Shown here in pieces: positions 44,215 through 53,924 of a DNA stretch of 64,000 nucleotides (the stretch's first letter is position 1; the number at the start of each line of letters is the position of its first letter). Source of the DNA: Pediococcus ethanolidurans (lineage in GTDB: Bacteria > Bacillota > Bacilli > Lactobacillales > Lactobacillaceae); NCBI RefSeq assembly GCF_001437405.1, contig NZ_JQBY01000002.1, forward strand, positions 91,587 to 155,586. Reading direction: 5' to 3'. Under the pieces are notes generated by a model. That model searched no databases, was not told where the DNA came from, and was given only the letters and a program-made list of their open reading frames with translations. The position numbers and the translations under genes were made by a program.

Positions 44215-45492
44215 ATGACCGAAAAAGTTATTATTGCCGGTCTTGAGTTGCCTAATCAAAACATTGATTATGCTATGCAAGAACTAGCGGCTTTAGTTGA
44301 AGCAAATAACATGGAAGCAACCGAAAAGGTTATTCAAAAATTAGATCGTCCAAATCCTGCAACTTACTTTGGTAGTGGTAAAGTTACTGAGTTACATGAG
44401 TTAGGTACCAGCATTGATGTGCATACCTTAATCGTTAACGCTGAGCTTTCTCCCAGCCAAATTAGAAACTTAGAGCAGGAATCAAAACTTTCAGTAATTG
44501 ATCGAACGGGTTTAATTTTAGAGATTTTTGCCAATCGTGCCCAATCACGAGAAGCAAAACTGCAAGTAGAAATCGCCAAATTAAATTACCAAATGCCAAG
44601 ATTACGAACCAGTTCATCGCAACGACTTGATCAGCAATCTGCTGGTGATGCTGGCGGTGGTTATACAAACCGTGGTGCCGGTGAAACTAAACTGGAAATG
44701 AACCGACGCACAATTCAACAACGGATTAACAATTTAAATCATGAATTGAAAGAGATGACCACGTCAACTGCCGTTCAACGACAAAAACGTGATCAGACTG
44801 GTATTCCTAGTGTTGCATTAGTTGGTTACACTAATGCTGGTAAATCTACCACTATGAATGGTTTAGTTCACATGTATGGCAAAAGTGATGACAAACAAGT
44901 ATTTGAAAAGAACATGCTCTTTGCCACATTAGATACAAGTGTTCGCCAGCTAACATTTCCTGATCAAAAGCAGTTATTGCTTAGTGATACTGTCGGCTTC
45001 GTAAGTCACCTTCCCCATCAGCTAATCAAGGCGTTTCGTTCCACATTAGCAGAAGCTGCACAAGCTGATTTATTAGTTCAAGTGGTAGACGTCTCCGATC
45101 CACATTTTCGTGAAATGATTCAAACCACAAACGAAACTTTGCAAGAAATCGGTGTGACTAAGGTCCCTATGATTGTCGCATTTAACAAGGCTGACATTGC
45201 AGGTGTTGAATTTCCAACTCTGGAAGGCAATGCAGAAATTACTTATTCCGCTAAGGATAAGCGATCACTCGTTCTGTTAACCAATATGATCAAACAAAAG
45301 GTATTTACTGGTTATCGTGAAGCTACTTTCCTCATACCATTTGATAAGGGTCAAATTGTTGATTATTTAAATCAACACACAAATGTCTTAAAAACTGATT
45401 ACAAAGCTGAAGGTACCGAGATTACTGCTGAACTTAGCAGTGAAGATTATCAACGTTTCCATGATTACTTGGTGGCTGAGGTTGAAAATTAA
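44215..45492 (+). CDS. hflX: Ribosome-associated GTPase HflX
   Basis: 425 residues. N-terminal HflX domain with NPATYFGSGKV and NAELSPSQIRNLE, a Gly-rich linker GGGYTNRGAGETKLE, then the G domain: P-loop GYTNAGKS at 204-211, G3 DTVGFV, G4 NKAD. HflX splits stalled 70S ribosomes under stress. The ATG at 44215 has GAGG 8 nt upstream. It is monocistronic with its own terminator. Confidence 0.95.
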   Translation: MTEKVIIAGLELPNQNIDYAMQELAALVEANNMEATEKVIQKLDRPNPATYFGSGKVTELHELGTSIDVHTLIVNAELSPSQIRNLEQESKLSVIDRTGLILEIFANRAQSREAKLQVEIAKLNYQMPRLRTSSSQRLDQQSAGDAGGGYTNRGAGETKLEMNRRTIQQRINNLNHELKEMTTSTAVQRQKRDQTGIPSVALVGYTNAGKSTTMNGLVHMYGKSDDKQVFEKNMLFATLDTSVRQLTFPDQKQLLLSDTVGFVSHLPHQLIKAFRSTLAEAAQADLLVQVVDVSDPHFREMIQTTNETLQEIGVTKVPMIVAFNKADIAGVEFPTLEGNAEITYSAKDKRSLVLLTNMIKQKVFTGYREATFLIPFDKGQIVDYLNQHTNVLKTDYKAEGTEITAELSSEDYQRFHDYLVAEVEN

Positions 45493-45505
45493 CAAACATT
45501 TACAG

Positions 45506-45543
45506 ACAACTACTACGAATTTTCGTGATAGTTGTTTTTTTTT
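45506..45543 (+). terminator. Terminator of hflX
   Basis: ACAACTACTACGAA pairs with TTCGTGATAGTTGT (two mismatches), followed by nine T. Confidence 0.8.
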
Positions 45544-45544
45544 G

Positions 45545-45603
45545 CAAAAAAATTGTTAACTATCAAATTGGTAAAAACCAACTTAACTAATTAACAATTT
45601 TTA
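45545..45603 (-). terminator. Terminator of oppA4
   Basis: AAAATTGTTAA pairs with TTAACAATTTTT, with an inner TTGGT/ACCAA hairpin. It follows the minus-strand oppA4 stop and is adjacent to the hflX terminator. Confidence 0.65.
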
Positions 45604-45612
45604 GTTTGTCAC

Positions 45613-47238
45613 TTATTTTGTCACATTAAGATTTTTGTAATCGTAATAAATCCCCGCTGAATTATACACAAGTCCTTTGATATTTGATTTCCAAAGTTGA
45701 GCCTGCGTGCTTTGATAAATTGGTGCTACACCTTGATCCTTCATTAAGATTTTCTCAGCTTGAACCATATCTGCAAATCGTTTTTCAGGATTTGTTGCAT
45801 CAGCGGTGTCGGCTTTTTTAATTGCGGCATCAAACTGACTATTTTTCCAACCACCATTATTTTGTGCATTGTTCGATGTTAAAATCTGTAAAAATGAAAT
45901 TGGATCAGAGAAATCAGCTGCCCAACCGGATAAGGCTAAATCAAATTTCTTATTTGCTTCGTCGGTTAAAAATGATTTGTAGGGAATATTAGTTAATGAA
46001 ATCTTAACGCCGGGCAATTTCTGCCATTCTGTTTGTAAAAATTCTGAAGTCTTTTTACCAATGTCACTATCATTATTTAGTAAATCCAAATTTAGAGATG
46101 TTTTATGTTCTTCTTTCAAGCCTTCAGCCAAAAGTTTTTTGGCCTGTTTTAAATTATAAGATACAGCAGAAGGGACTGAAGCTTCTGTGGCAAAGTCTTT
46201 CCCGCTAGTTGGATCCTTTGCTAAGCCACTTGAAACATACCCTTTTAGTGGTTCTGATCCATCTGCAAGTACTTTTTTAGTAAGCTGCTCTCGATCAACC
46301 GCTAATGAAAGTGCCTGACGGATTTTCTTATTCTGCAAAACCTTGTTCTTAGACTGGTTAAATTCTATGTAAGAAGATTGTGCTAATTTACGACTTACAA
46401 AGCTTTTGTTTAATTGGTATTGCGCTACCTGACTTCCAGAAAGTGTCACGGTGTCTAGTTTTTTACTATTATATAAATTCAAACCAGTGGTTGTATCTTT
46501 GATAACCTGAAAATTCATTTGATCAAGTTTAACATCTGATTTATCCCAATAATTTGAATTTTTAACTAGTTTCCAACTTAAATTACTACCAGTCCATCCT
46601 TTCTGAACAAAGGGACCATCATAAACCATGTCTTTAGAAGTAGAGCCGTACTTACTTCCATACTTATCAACCGTCTTTTTATTCTGTGGAAAGAAACTAG
46701 GAAAACCCATTAGCAATTTGAAATATGGAATTGGTGTATCAAGTGTAACAGTTAGCTTATACTTGCCAGTTGCTTTGATTCCAAGCGTCTTTACTGGTGC
46801 CTTTCCAGCGGAAATCTTATCAGCGTTATGAATACCCGAATATAAATAAGCAAACTCAGAAGCTGTCTTGGGACTAACTGTTCGTTGCCAAGCATACACA
46901 AAATCCTGTGCAACTACAGCATCACCATTACTCCACTTAGCATTCTTTCTGAGTGTAAATACGTATTTTTTACCATTTTTTGCTTCTGTTACATGCGTCG
47001 CAATTCCTGGTAGGATTTTGCTATTATTGCCAATTCGATAAAGCCCCTCATTAAAGTTTGAAATCTGTGTCAAACTGGTATCGTCAATGGCCTTAGAAGA
47101 ATCTAATGTGGTAATTTCTGTACCAGTTGGCATACTAATCGTCTTCTTACTAGCTGCCTTTGTCTGACCGCATCCTGCTAAAGTTAAAGCAATCAGGACC
47201 GCAGTCCCTGACACCTTTAATTTTTCTTGTTTTTTCAT
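45613..47238 (-). CDS. oppA: Oligopeptide-binding lipoprotein OppA4
   Basis: 541 residues from the ATG at 47238 (GAGGAG upstream; the open frame extends further without a ribosome site). Lipobox LAGC, then the same SBP_bac_5 organisation, but more diverged from OppA1-3. Promoter TTGATA-17-TATAAT at 47273-47301. It is an orphan gene, separated from the transporter by hflX, and probably works with one of the Opp systems. Confidence 0.9.
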   Translation of the reverse strand: MKKQEKLKVSGTAVLIALTLAGCGQTKAASKKTISMPTGTEITTLDSSKAIDDTSLTQISNFNEGLYRIGNNSKILPGIATHVTEAKNGKKYVFTLRKNAKWSNGDAVVAQDFVYAWQRTVSPKTASEFAYLYSGIHNADKISAGKAPVKTLGIKATGKYKLTVTLDTPIPYFKLLMGFPSFFPQNKKTVDKYGSKYGSTSKDMVYDGPFVQKGWTGSNLSWKLVKNSNYWDKSDVKLDQMNFQVIKDTTTGLNLYNSKKLDTVTLSGSQVAQYQLNKSFVSRKLAQSSYIEFNQSKNKVLQNKKIRQALSLAVDREQLTKKVLADGSEPLKGYVSSGLAKDPTSGKDFATEASVPSAVSYNLKQAKKLLAEGLKEEHKTSLNLDLLNNDSDIGKKTSEFLQTEWQKLPGVKISLTNIPYKSFLTDEANKKFDLALSGWAADFSDPISFLQILTSNNAQNNGGWKNSQFDAAIKKADTADATNPEKRFADMVQAEKILMKDQGVAPIYQSTQAQLWKSNIKGLVYNSAGIYYDYKNLNVTK

Positions 47239-47404
47239 AGTTTCCGCTCCTCTTTTTAAATTAACAAGACTCATTATATACACGCACTGTGAATATATCA
47301 ATAGTTTTGTGAATATTTATTCATATTAATTTAAAAATAGGTTATAGAATATCAATAAATGCTGTTTTTAAACAGTTCGGTAGGCTAGATTTGTTCCGTT
47401 CACT

Positions 47405-47745
47405 TTTTAGGACAACTATGCAAATCAGTCCTTCAAATGTAAGTCAGATTCCTGCGAGATTACGATCCCGCCTACACCTGTCTTACATTTGAAGGACTAC
47501 CCGATTTGCTCCGTTCACTTTTTAGGACGGTTCGGCAAACCAGAGTCATCGACCTAAGCACGCTTACTGCGAGACTGCATCTCACATACAGCGCACTTGC
47601 ATTTCAAAACATTTTTACTCATTTTTTTCTTAGGACAACTACCCAAATCAGTCCTTCAAATGTAAGACAGGTTTCTGCGGGATTGCGATCCCGCCTACAC
47701 CTGTCTTACATTTGAAGGACTACCGATTTGCTCCGTTCACTTTTT
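47405..47745 (-). repeat. Family B hairpin elements B1, B1b and B2, tandem
   Basis: Three units of about 110-120 bp share a left border TTAGGACAACT, CAAATCAG next to it, a centre CTGCGRGATT-n-GATCCCGCCTACA, and a right border CGATTTGCTCCGTTCACTTTT. B2 has a perfect 22-bp arm (47651-47672 with 47699-47720) plus GCGGGAT/ATCCCGC. B1 has the first 16 bp of the same arm (47429-47444 with 47481-47496). B1b (about 47521-47640) has a degenerate copy with different arms (AAGCACGCT/AGCGCACTT) and keeps the hairpin. They fill the gap between divergent oppA4 and the APC permease; no gene is seen in 47302-47786. Confidence 0.8.
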
Positions 47746-47786
47746 TACGTTACAATACTACTTAACAATTTTAGGGAGGTATTCTT

Positions 47787-49121
47787 ATGAACAATGAAAC
47801 CGACCAAGTGACCCTCAATCGCTCACTTGGTCTTTGGTCCGCACTTGCACTCGTCATCGGCACCATCATTGGCTCCGGCGTCTTCGTTCGTCAAGCAGCC
47901 GTCTTAGACGATGCTGGTTCCACCACCAACGCCATGTTAGCCTGGCTTGCAGGTGGTATCATCACCTTGACCGCCGGGTTAACCATCGCTGAGATTGCCT
48001 CCCAAATGCCCAAAACCGGTGGTCTCTACTATTATATGGAAAAAATTTACGGTAAAGTTTGGGGATTCTTAGCTGGTTGGATGCAAATCATCATCTATGG
48101 TCCCGCAATGATCGCTTCATTAGCAGCCTATCTTGGCATCCTCTTAGTCGATTTCTTCGACATGCCTCAAAGTTGGACCGTGCCCATTGCACTTATTGCC
48201 GTTGTTCTTGTCGCTGGACTCAACTTACTATCCAATCGCTATGGCGCAACCTTTGCAATTATCACCACAATCTGTAAGTTGGTTCCCGTAATCGCACTTA
48301 TCTGGTTTGGTTTATTCTATGGTAAAGAAAATGCGTTTGCTCAAACTTTTTCCACAGCTAATCAATCAGCCGGTAATTTTGGTGTTGCCATTCTTGCCAC
48401 CCTTTTTGCATTTGACGGCTGGATCTTGGTAGCTAATTTAGGCGACGAAATTAAAAATCCAGAAAAACGGCTGCCACAAGCCATTACTTTAGGAATCGTT
48501 TTAGTTCTTGCCATTTATATGTTGGTAAGCTTTGGCGTCTTTCGCAGTATGCCAGCTACCTTGATTCACAAACTAGGTATTGGCGCAATTCCTTATATGG
48601 CCGAAAAGGACTTCGGCGCAATTGGTGGAAAAGTTTTAAGTATCGGCATCATCATTTCCATCGTCGGCTGCATGAACGGAAAAATCATGACGTTCCCACG
48701 GATCATGTATGCAATGGCACGTGATCATGAATTACCCTTTGCCAAACAGCTTTCCTACTTAAACCGCAACACTCAGACACCCATTATTTCTGTTTTAACA
48801 ACCGTTTCAATTTCCGCTATTATGATTCTCTTTTTTAATGCCGATCGGTTGTCTGAATTATGTATTTTTACAGTTTACTGTTTTTATGTTATGACCTTTG
48901 TAGGTGCTTTTCTATTACGCAAACGAAATCCAGATTTAAAACGTCCATTTAGCACACCACTGTTTCCCTTTACGCCAATTGTAGCCATCTTAGGTTCTTT
49001 ATTCGTGATCGTCAGTGAAATCCAATCTGATCTCGTGGGGGTTTTGTTTTCCTTTGTATTTGTTTTAGTTGGATTTCCAGTATATTATTATTGTAAACAT
49101 CATTATCGAAATCAGATCTAA
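47787..49121 (+). CDS. APC-family amino acid permease (LAT/SteT-like)
   Basis: 444 residues with 12 predicted membrane helices. The N-terminal motif VIGTIIGSGVFV binds the amino acid backbone in this family, and MPKTGGLYYYMEKIYG follows in helix 3. It resembles SteT-type exchangers for neutral or aromatic amino acids. GGGAGG precedes the start. It is followed 17 bp later by a CorA-like gene in the same direction, probably one operon. Confidence 0.9.
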   Translation: MNNETDQVTLNRSLGLWSALALVIGTIIGSGVFVRQAAVLDDAGSTTNAMLAWLAGGIITLTAGLTIAEIASQMPKTGGLYYYMEKIYGKVWGFLAGWMQIIIYGPAMIASLAAYLGILLVDFFDMPQSWTVPIALIAVVLVAGLNLLSNRYGATFAIITTICKLVPVIALIWFGLFYGKENAFAQTFSTANQSAGNFGVAILATLFAFDGWILVANLGDEIKNPEKRLPQAITLGIVLVLAIYMLVSFGVFRSMPATLIHKLGIGAIPYMAEKDFGAIGGKVLSIGIIISIVGCMNGKIMTFPRIMYAMARDHELPFAKQLSYLNRNTQTPIISVLTTVSISAIMILFFNADRLSELCIFTVYCFYVMTFVGAFLLRKRNPDLKRPFSTPLFPFTPIVAILGSLFVIVSEIQSDLVGVLFSFVFVLVGFPVYYYCKHHYRNQI

Positions 49122-49138
49122 TACTGGAGGTTCTCATT

Positions 49139-50041
49139 TTGATCAATAGCTACTTGGCAGATCAAAAACATAAATTCGATTTAACTCATGTCAAAGACTG
49201 TAGCAACTCTGAAAAACAGCAACTAGTCGCAAAATTTGGTATTCCTGCTACTTTACTTGAATATGTAGACGATAAAGACGAACCAGCACGAATTGAAATT
49301 GGTGTGGACGGGAAGTATGTCCTTTTAGTATTTTGGGCACCAGTTAAAGGAACGTCCCACTCCGAACCAGTATCTGTAATTTTCTACGACGAAAAACTCT
49401 TTATTTTTACAAGTTCTACAATGGAAGTTATCAATGAAACCATTCAAGATCTTTGGCAAAACACCTATGAAAAACGAATGGCTTTTCTTCTAGATCTCAT
49501 TTTACCAATTGTTCGTAAATACATTGGTCGAGTTTCCAGACTAGAATATCAAGCCGATCAAATTCAAGGAAATCTGAGCGTTCATAGTCGGGCCAAACAT
49601 CTTGATGATTTAACTCTAATTAATCAAGATGCCATTTATTTACGATCAGCAATCCAAGAAAACTCAAGTTGTTTTGAGGAGATCAAATCTATTTCACAAG
49701 ATACTGACATTTCATTTGATAAAAAATGTTATCGAAAACTGCACAACGTTCAATTGGAAACTAATCAGGCTGATCGCATGATCGGTTTAATCTCTGAAAG
49801 CGTGGAACAACTAAGTAATACCTTTGATCGTCTGATTAATAATAACTTAAACGAAATTATGCGTTTTCTCACAATTTGGTCACTCTTATTGGCTGTTCCA
49901 CCGATTGTCAGTGGCTTTTATGGCATGAATATGCATTTACCATTAGTTGACGGCTCGTTAGCCTGGTTAGCTTCACTTGTTCTTACAGGTGTCTTGATGC
50001 TAATCCTAATTATTTATTTGCATAATCATCATTCAATATAA
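49139..50041 (+). CDS. corA: CorA-like divalent cation transporter
   Basis: 300 residues: a large cytoplasmic N-terminal domain with long helices, then two transmembrane helices at the end. The signature GMN is at residues 262-264 (FYGMNMHLP), followed by the short loop and the last helix. The family transports Mg2+ or other divalent ions as a pentamer. The start is TTG with GGAGG 8 nt upstream. A terminator follows the stop codon. Confidence 0.88.
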   Translation: MINSYLADQKHKFDLTHVKDCSNSEKQQLVAKFGIPATLLEYVDDKDEPARIEIGVDGKYVLLVFWAPVKGTSHSEPVSVIFYDEKLFIFTSSTMEVINETIQDLWQNTYEKRMAFLLDLILPIVRKYIGRVSRLEYQADQIQGNLSVHSRAKHLDDLTLINQDAIYLRSAIQENSSCFEEIKSISQDTDISFDKKCYRKLHNVQLETNQADRMIGLISESVEQLSNTFDRLINNNLNEIMRFLTIWSLLLAVPPIVSGFYGMNMHLPLVDGSLAWLASLVLTGVLMLILIIYLHNHHSI

Positions 50042-50052
50042 ATCAAGCTTTC

Positions 50053-50086
50053 AAAACATCCATTTTAATGAGATGTTTTTTATTTT
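50053..50086 (+). terminator. Terminator of corA
   Basis: AAAACATC pairs with GATGTTTT and is followed by a T-rich tract. Confidence 0.75.
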
Positions 50087-50095
50087 TTGCATATA

Positions 50096-50138
50096 AAATA
50101 ACCCATCAAAGATCAAGTTAATCTTTGATGGGTTATTT
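50096..50138. terminator. Bidirectional terminator between corA and oppA5
   Basis: A perfect 18-bp stem (AAATAACCCATCAAAGAT with its complement) and a 7-nt loop. It also closes the second Opp operon on the minus strand. Confidence 0.9.
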
Positions 50139-50180
50139 ATTTTTCATCTAACAGTTGTGTGGTTCAGGGGTTGGCTAAAC

Positions 50181-51947
50181 TTACTTCGATAAACTGTTAG
50201 ATGTAACCTGAACCTTAGCCCAGTTAAAGTCTTTAGAAGCATTACTTAAGCTCCAATTCTTTACACGGTTATTGACCGCATATGATTGAACAACTTCAAT
50301 TTCAGGAACGTAAGCGGCTTCCTTATTCATATAATCTTGCCATTTTTTAAATGCATTAACACGGTAACTTGTATTGAAAGCTTTTTGTGAATCAATATCA
50401 TTCAATAGTTTTGTATTTTCTTTTGAAACAAAACGTCCCATGTTAAACGGTGCATTTTCACTATACAAATCCATTGGTGAAGGTTCACTTGAAAGTGACC
50501 AAGCTGCTTCAAACATATCAACATCACTTGAATTAGCCTGAACCTTTTCATAGAAATTATTCATATCTAAAAAACGACCATTAGTTAATGTCACACGAAG
50601 GCCAATCTTCTTCCATTGTTGAATATAGTTCTTAACAATAGCTTGGGTATTAGAATTCCCTTGCATTTCAGCAAGATGAATTGTTAACTTTTTACCGTTT
50701 GGATCAGTACGATATCCATCTTTTCCTTTTTTGTATCCAGCTTTATTCAAAAGTGCATTAGCCTTCTTAAGATTTAGAGGAAATCCTTTAGCACTCTTGT
50801 CTTGATACTTAGAGAAAGCAGATGGGATGAGAGTCGTCATTCGACTACCTAAACCATAACTAAATTTCTTTTCAACGGCATCAATATTCATGGCGTAGGC
50901 AATTGCTTTACGGAGACTTGGATTCGCCATCTTAGCATTTTTGTTCATAACATTTTTTCCAGTTTTAGCGTCATATTTACCTAGATTAAAGCCAAGATAA
51001 TCATACGCCAATGCCTTTTTACCAGTCATAGTATAACCGGAAACATTTTTAACTTTGGCATAGGTAGATGAACCAAGACCATAAGTGACATCGTACTTAT
51101 GTGCTTTTAGTGCTGCAGCAATTGAATCAGGTGAAACTACTTGAACGTCAATCTCTTTCAACTTAGGAGTTCCCTTGTAATAATAGGTATTAGGTACCCA
51201 TTTTACCGACTCTCCAGAAACTTCCTTGGAAAGCTTATATGGTCCATAAAATAGGGGATGTTTACGAATTTGATCAGAACTTGCAAGTTTCTTGAATGAC
51301 ACATTTTTGATGTAGTGATAAGGTTCAGCATTCTCCCAGAAGTAACCATTCCCAGAAGTTTTCATTCCAGGTTTCATTACTTTGAAGTGAATAACAACTG
51401 TACGTTTATTTTTAATTTGAACTCCAGAAATATCTTTTGCCTTGCCCGCATGATAAGCAGCAATACCTTTGATATTTGCAATACTACCAGTATAGTACTG
51501 TGAAGCAGTACCTTTATTTGCCAGAACTTTATAAGCATAAGCAACATCTTGAGCAACTAGAGGTTTTCCATCAGACCATTTAACTTTTGGATTAATTTTA
51601 ATAGTTGCCGTCTTAGACTTCTGGTTAAGTGTTAGGTTAGCTGCACCACCCTTAACAATCTTAAAATTCTTGTCTGTTGCAAATAGTCCTTCGTTACCAA
51701 ACTGCATCATATCAGCGTCTTCAGCATTAGTTGTTAAAGCATTATCCCAGATTCCTTTAAATGCGGCCGTATTAACTTCAGCAACTTTTAAAGTACCACC
51801 TTTAATTGCCGATTTTTTTGATGAATAGGTAAGCGGTAATGTGGGTTTGCTTGAACTAGTACTTGATGCTGATTTACTATTTCCACAAGCTGCTAGTGTC
51901 AATGCTGCTAAAACAGCCACTGCTCCAACGCTCCATTTTTTACTCAT
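50181..51947 (-). CDS. Peptide-binding lipoprotein OppA5 (system 2)
   Basis: 588 residues from the ATG at 51947 (GGGGAG upstream). Lipobox LAAC, Ser-rich linker, then SBP_bac_5. It is clearly more distant from OppA1-4. It is the last gene of the second Opp operon (oppD-oppF-oppB-oppC-oppA5), a different order from system 1. It feeds peptides to the adjacent permeases. Confidence 0.9.
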   Translation of the reverse strand: MSKKWSVGAVAVLAALTLAACGNSKSASSTSSSKPTLPLTYSSKKSAIKGGTLKVAEVNTAAFKGIWDNALTTNAEDADMMQFGNEGLFATDKNFKIVKGGAANLTLNQKSKTATIKINPKVKWSDGKPLVAQDVAYAYKVLANKGTASQYYTGSIANIKGIAAYHAGKAKDISGVQIKNKRTVVIHFKVMKPGMKTSGNGYFWENAEPYHYIKNVSFKKLASSDQIRKHPLFYGPYKLSKEVSGESVKWVPNTYYYKGTPKLKEIDVQVVSPDSIAAALKAHKYDVTYGLGSSTYAKVKNVSGYTMTGKKALAYDYLGFNLGKYDAKTGKNVMNKNAKMANPSLRKAIAYAMNIDAVEKKFSYGLGSRMTTLIPSAFSKYQDKSAKGFPLNLKKANALLNKAGYKKGKDGYRTDPNGKKLTIHLAEMQGNSNTQAIVKNYIQQWKKIGLRVTLTNGRFLDMNNFYEKVQANSSDVDMFEAAWSLSSEPSPMDLYSENAPFNMGRFVSKENTKLLNDIDSQKAFNTSYRVNAFKKWQDYMNKEAAYVPEIEVVQSYAVNNRVKNWSLSNASKDFNWAKVQVTSNSLSK

Positions 51948-52054
51948 ACGTATCTCCCCTTTTATGTAATAATTTAAATACATCATTCTTTGGTGCCAGT
52001 ATCATTCAATTGTCTCTAATTTAAGCATCCCTTCTCTCGCTGCTTTTATATTTT

Positions 52055-52948
52055 CTAACCCCGTCTTTGTTGAGCATCTCCTGCTCTACGTAACGCTTGA
52101 CCAATATAACTAATACTTAAAGTTAAAACTAAAATAACTATTGCAGCTGGCAACCAAACCCATGGCTTGCTTCCAATGACGTCTGGATCCTGCGCATAAC
52201 TAATCAATGTTCCTAAGCTAGGAGTGCTATCAGGTAGCCCAAATCCCAAGAAACTTAACCCTGTTTCAATACCTATATTACCGGCAAAACTTAGAGTAGT
52301 ATCTACAATAATGATCGAACTTAAATTAGGTAAGACTTCACGAAATAGAATCATAAAATCGTTTGTACCCGAAGTTCGTGATGCAGAAACATAATCTCGT
52401 TTTGACTCTGCCAAAGCTTTACTTCGAATTAAGCGAGCCGTGCTTAACCACATAAAGCACGACATAATAACAATAAAGTTCCAAGCATTATATTTAGGAA
52501 TAATTGTAACTAAAACGATGATGATCATAATCTCTGGTAAAATATTAATAAAATCATAAATTCTCATCATACCATTATCCAACCATCCACCGTAAAATCC
52601 TGAAATCATTCCATATATGATTCCAAAAAGCGAAGAAATTACCGTTACTGCAAAGCCAATCATAATTGAATTTCGAGCACCAATGACTAGCATTTTTAAA
52701 CCATCACGGCCGCCTTCATCTGCCCCAAGAATAAAACCATCTTGTCCTGGCTTGTCATATTGAGCAAAGATATTAACATTTGTAACTTTTTCAAGATTTA
52801 AACTAGCTGCATAAACAAAAATCACTAAAATTAGAACAATTGTAAAAATTAACGAAAACATTGCTAAACGATCATGTCTAAACTCTTGCCAAATCACCTT
52901 CAAATTTGAGGGAGTTTTAACGGCTGTTGTTTCCTTTGAATTTGTCAT
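52055..52948 (-). CDS. oppC: Peptide ABC transporter permease OppC (system 2)
   Basis: 297 residues with six membrane helices; the EAA region is YVSASRTSGTNDFMILFREV. It has the OppC-type N-terminal tail and ADEGGRDGLKML, the loop where OppC proteins usually carry GTDxxGRD. It forms the channel with the OppB protein encoded just upstream (12-bp gap). Confidence 0.9.
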   Translation of the reverse strand: MTNSKETTAVKTPSNLKVIWQEFRHDRLAMFSLIFTIVLILVIFVYAASLNLEKVTNVNIFAQYDKPGQDGFILGADEGGRDGLKMLVIGARNSIMIGFAVTVISSLFGIIYGMISGFYGGWLDNGMMRIYDFINILPEIMIIIVLVTIIPKYNAWNFIVIMSCFMWLSTARLIRSKALAESKRDYVSASRTSGTNDFMILFREVLPNLSSIIIVDTTLSFAGNIGIETGLSFLGFGLPDSTPSLGTLISYAQDPDVIGSKPWVWLPAAIVILVLTLSISYIGQALRRAGDAQQRRG

Positions 52949-52960
52949 TTTTACTCCCTC

Positions 52961-53920
52961 CTATTTTATCCGAATTCGTGGATCGACAATACTCATAATA
53001 ATATCTGATAACAAAGTTCCAAATAACGCTAAAATACCATAAATCATAACCAATGCAGTAATCACTGAAAAATCACGATTACTGATAGAATTTAGAAACA
53101 GTTGTCCCATTCCAGGGTAAGTAAAGATTTGTTCAACAAAGACTGATCCTCCCAATAAACCCGTGATCGAATATCCCATAAATGCTGCAATTGGTAAAAG
53201 CGAATTTCGTAAAATATGGCGTGAAAACACTTTACGCTCCGGAACTCCTTTGGCACGTGCAGTTGCAACCATATCTTGATGTTTTTGATCAACAATTTCA
53301 CTTCTCAAATATTGAACAGTGCTTGTGGTGGATAACAGCGCTGTTAAAACTCCGGGTAAAATCATATGGTAAAGCCTACTCAATATATTTCCAAAAGCCC
53401 CACTTGCACTAAGTGAAACAGAACCGCCACTTGGAAACCAACCTAATACATATCCAAACAACCAGAGTCCTAAAACTAAGAAAACAAATAGTGGAATCGC
53501 ATAGGTAACATAGTTAAAAAACATAATTCCACGATCTAAATTTGTGTCTTCATAACGTCCGGCAAGTAAGCCTAAGGGAATAGCAATTAAGTAAGTTAAA
53601 ATAACCGTAAACAGTGATAGCCATAAAGTATTAATCGCTCGACCACCGATAACTGTCATAACCGATTCCTTAAACTGATAACTTGTTCCGAAGTTACCAT
53701 GGAACATATTGACAACCCAATGAGCATATTGTGTGTACCAAGGATCGTATAGTCCTGCTTGAACCTTTAAAGCATGTAATTGTGACGCATCAGTTTGTGG
53801 TGTGATTGACCCTGTAAAGGGATCACCCGGCATGAACTTTGCTAAGATAAAAACTAATAAACTCAAAATGATGATTTGCGGAATCATAATAATAATCCGC
53901 CGTAAAATCGTTTTCCACAT
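52961..53920 (-). CDS. oppB: Peptide ABC transporter permease OppB (system 2)
   Basis: 319 residues, six membrane helices. The N-terminal WKTILRRIIIMIPQIIILSL and FMPGDPFTG are typical of OppB, and the EAA-like MVATARAKGVPERKVFSRHI contacts the ATPase. It starts 4 bp after the oppF stop, within a tight operon. Confidence 0.9.
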   Translation of the reverse strand: MWKTILRRIIIMIPQIIILSLLVFILAKFMPGDPFTGSITPQTDASQLHALKVQAGLYDPWYTQYAHWVVNMFHGNFGTSYQFKESVMTVIGGRAINTLWLSLFTVILTYLIAIPLGLLAGRYEDTNLDRGIMFFNYVTYAIPLFVFLVLGLWLFGYVLGWFPSGGSVSLSASGAFGNILSRLYHMILPGVLTALLSTTSTVQYLRSEIVDQKHQDMVATARAKGVPERKVFSRHILRNSLLPIAAFMGYSITGLLGGSVFVEQIFTYPGMGQLFLNSISNRDFSVITALVMIYGILALFGTLLSDIIMSIVDPRIRIK

Positions 53921-53924
53921 AAGC

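Noticed and set aside
47506..47715. Plus-strand frame of 69 residues
   Set aside because: It lies entirely in the family B hairpins, with no ribosome site.
47405..47745. CRISPR-like array
   Set aside because: The units are long self-complementary hairpins with no constant short repeat alternating with unique spacers, and no cas genes are nearby.
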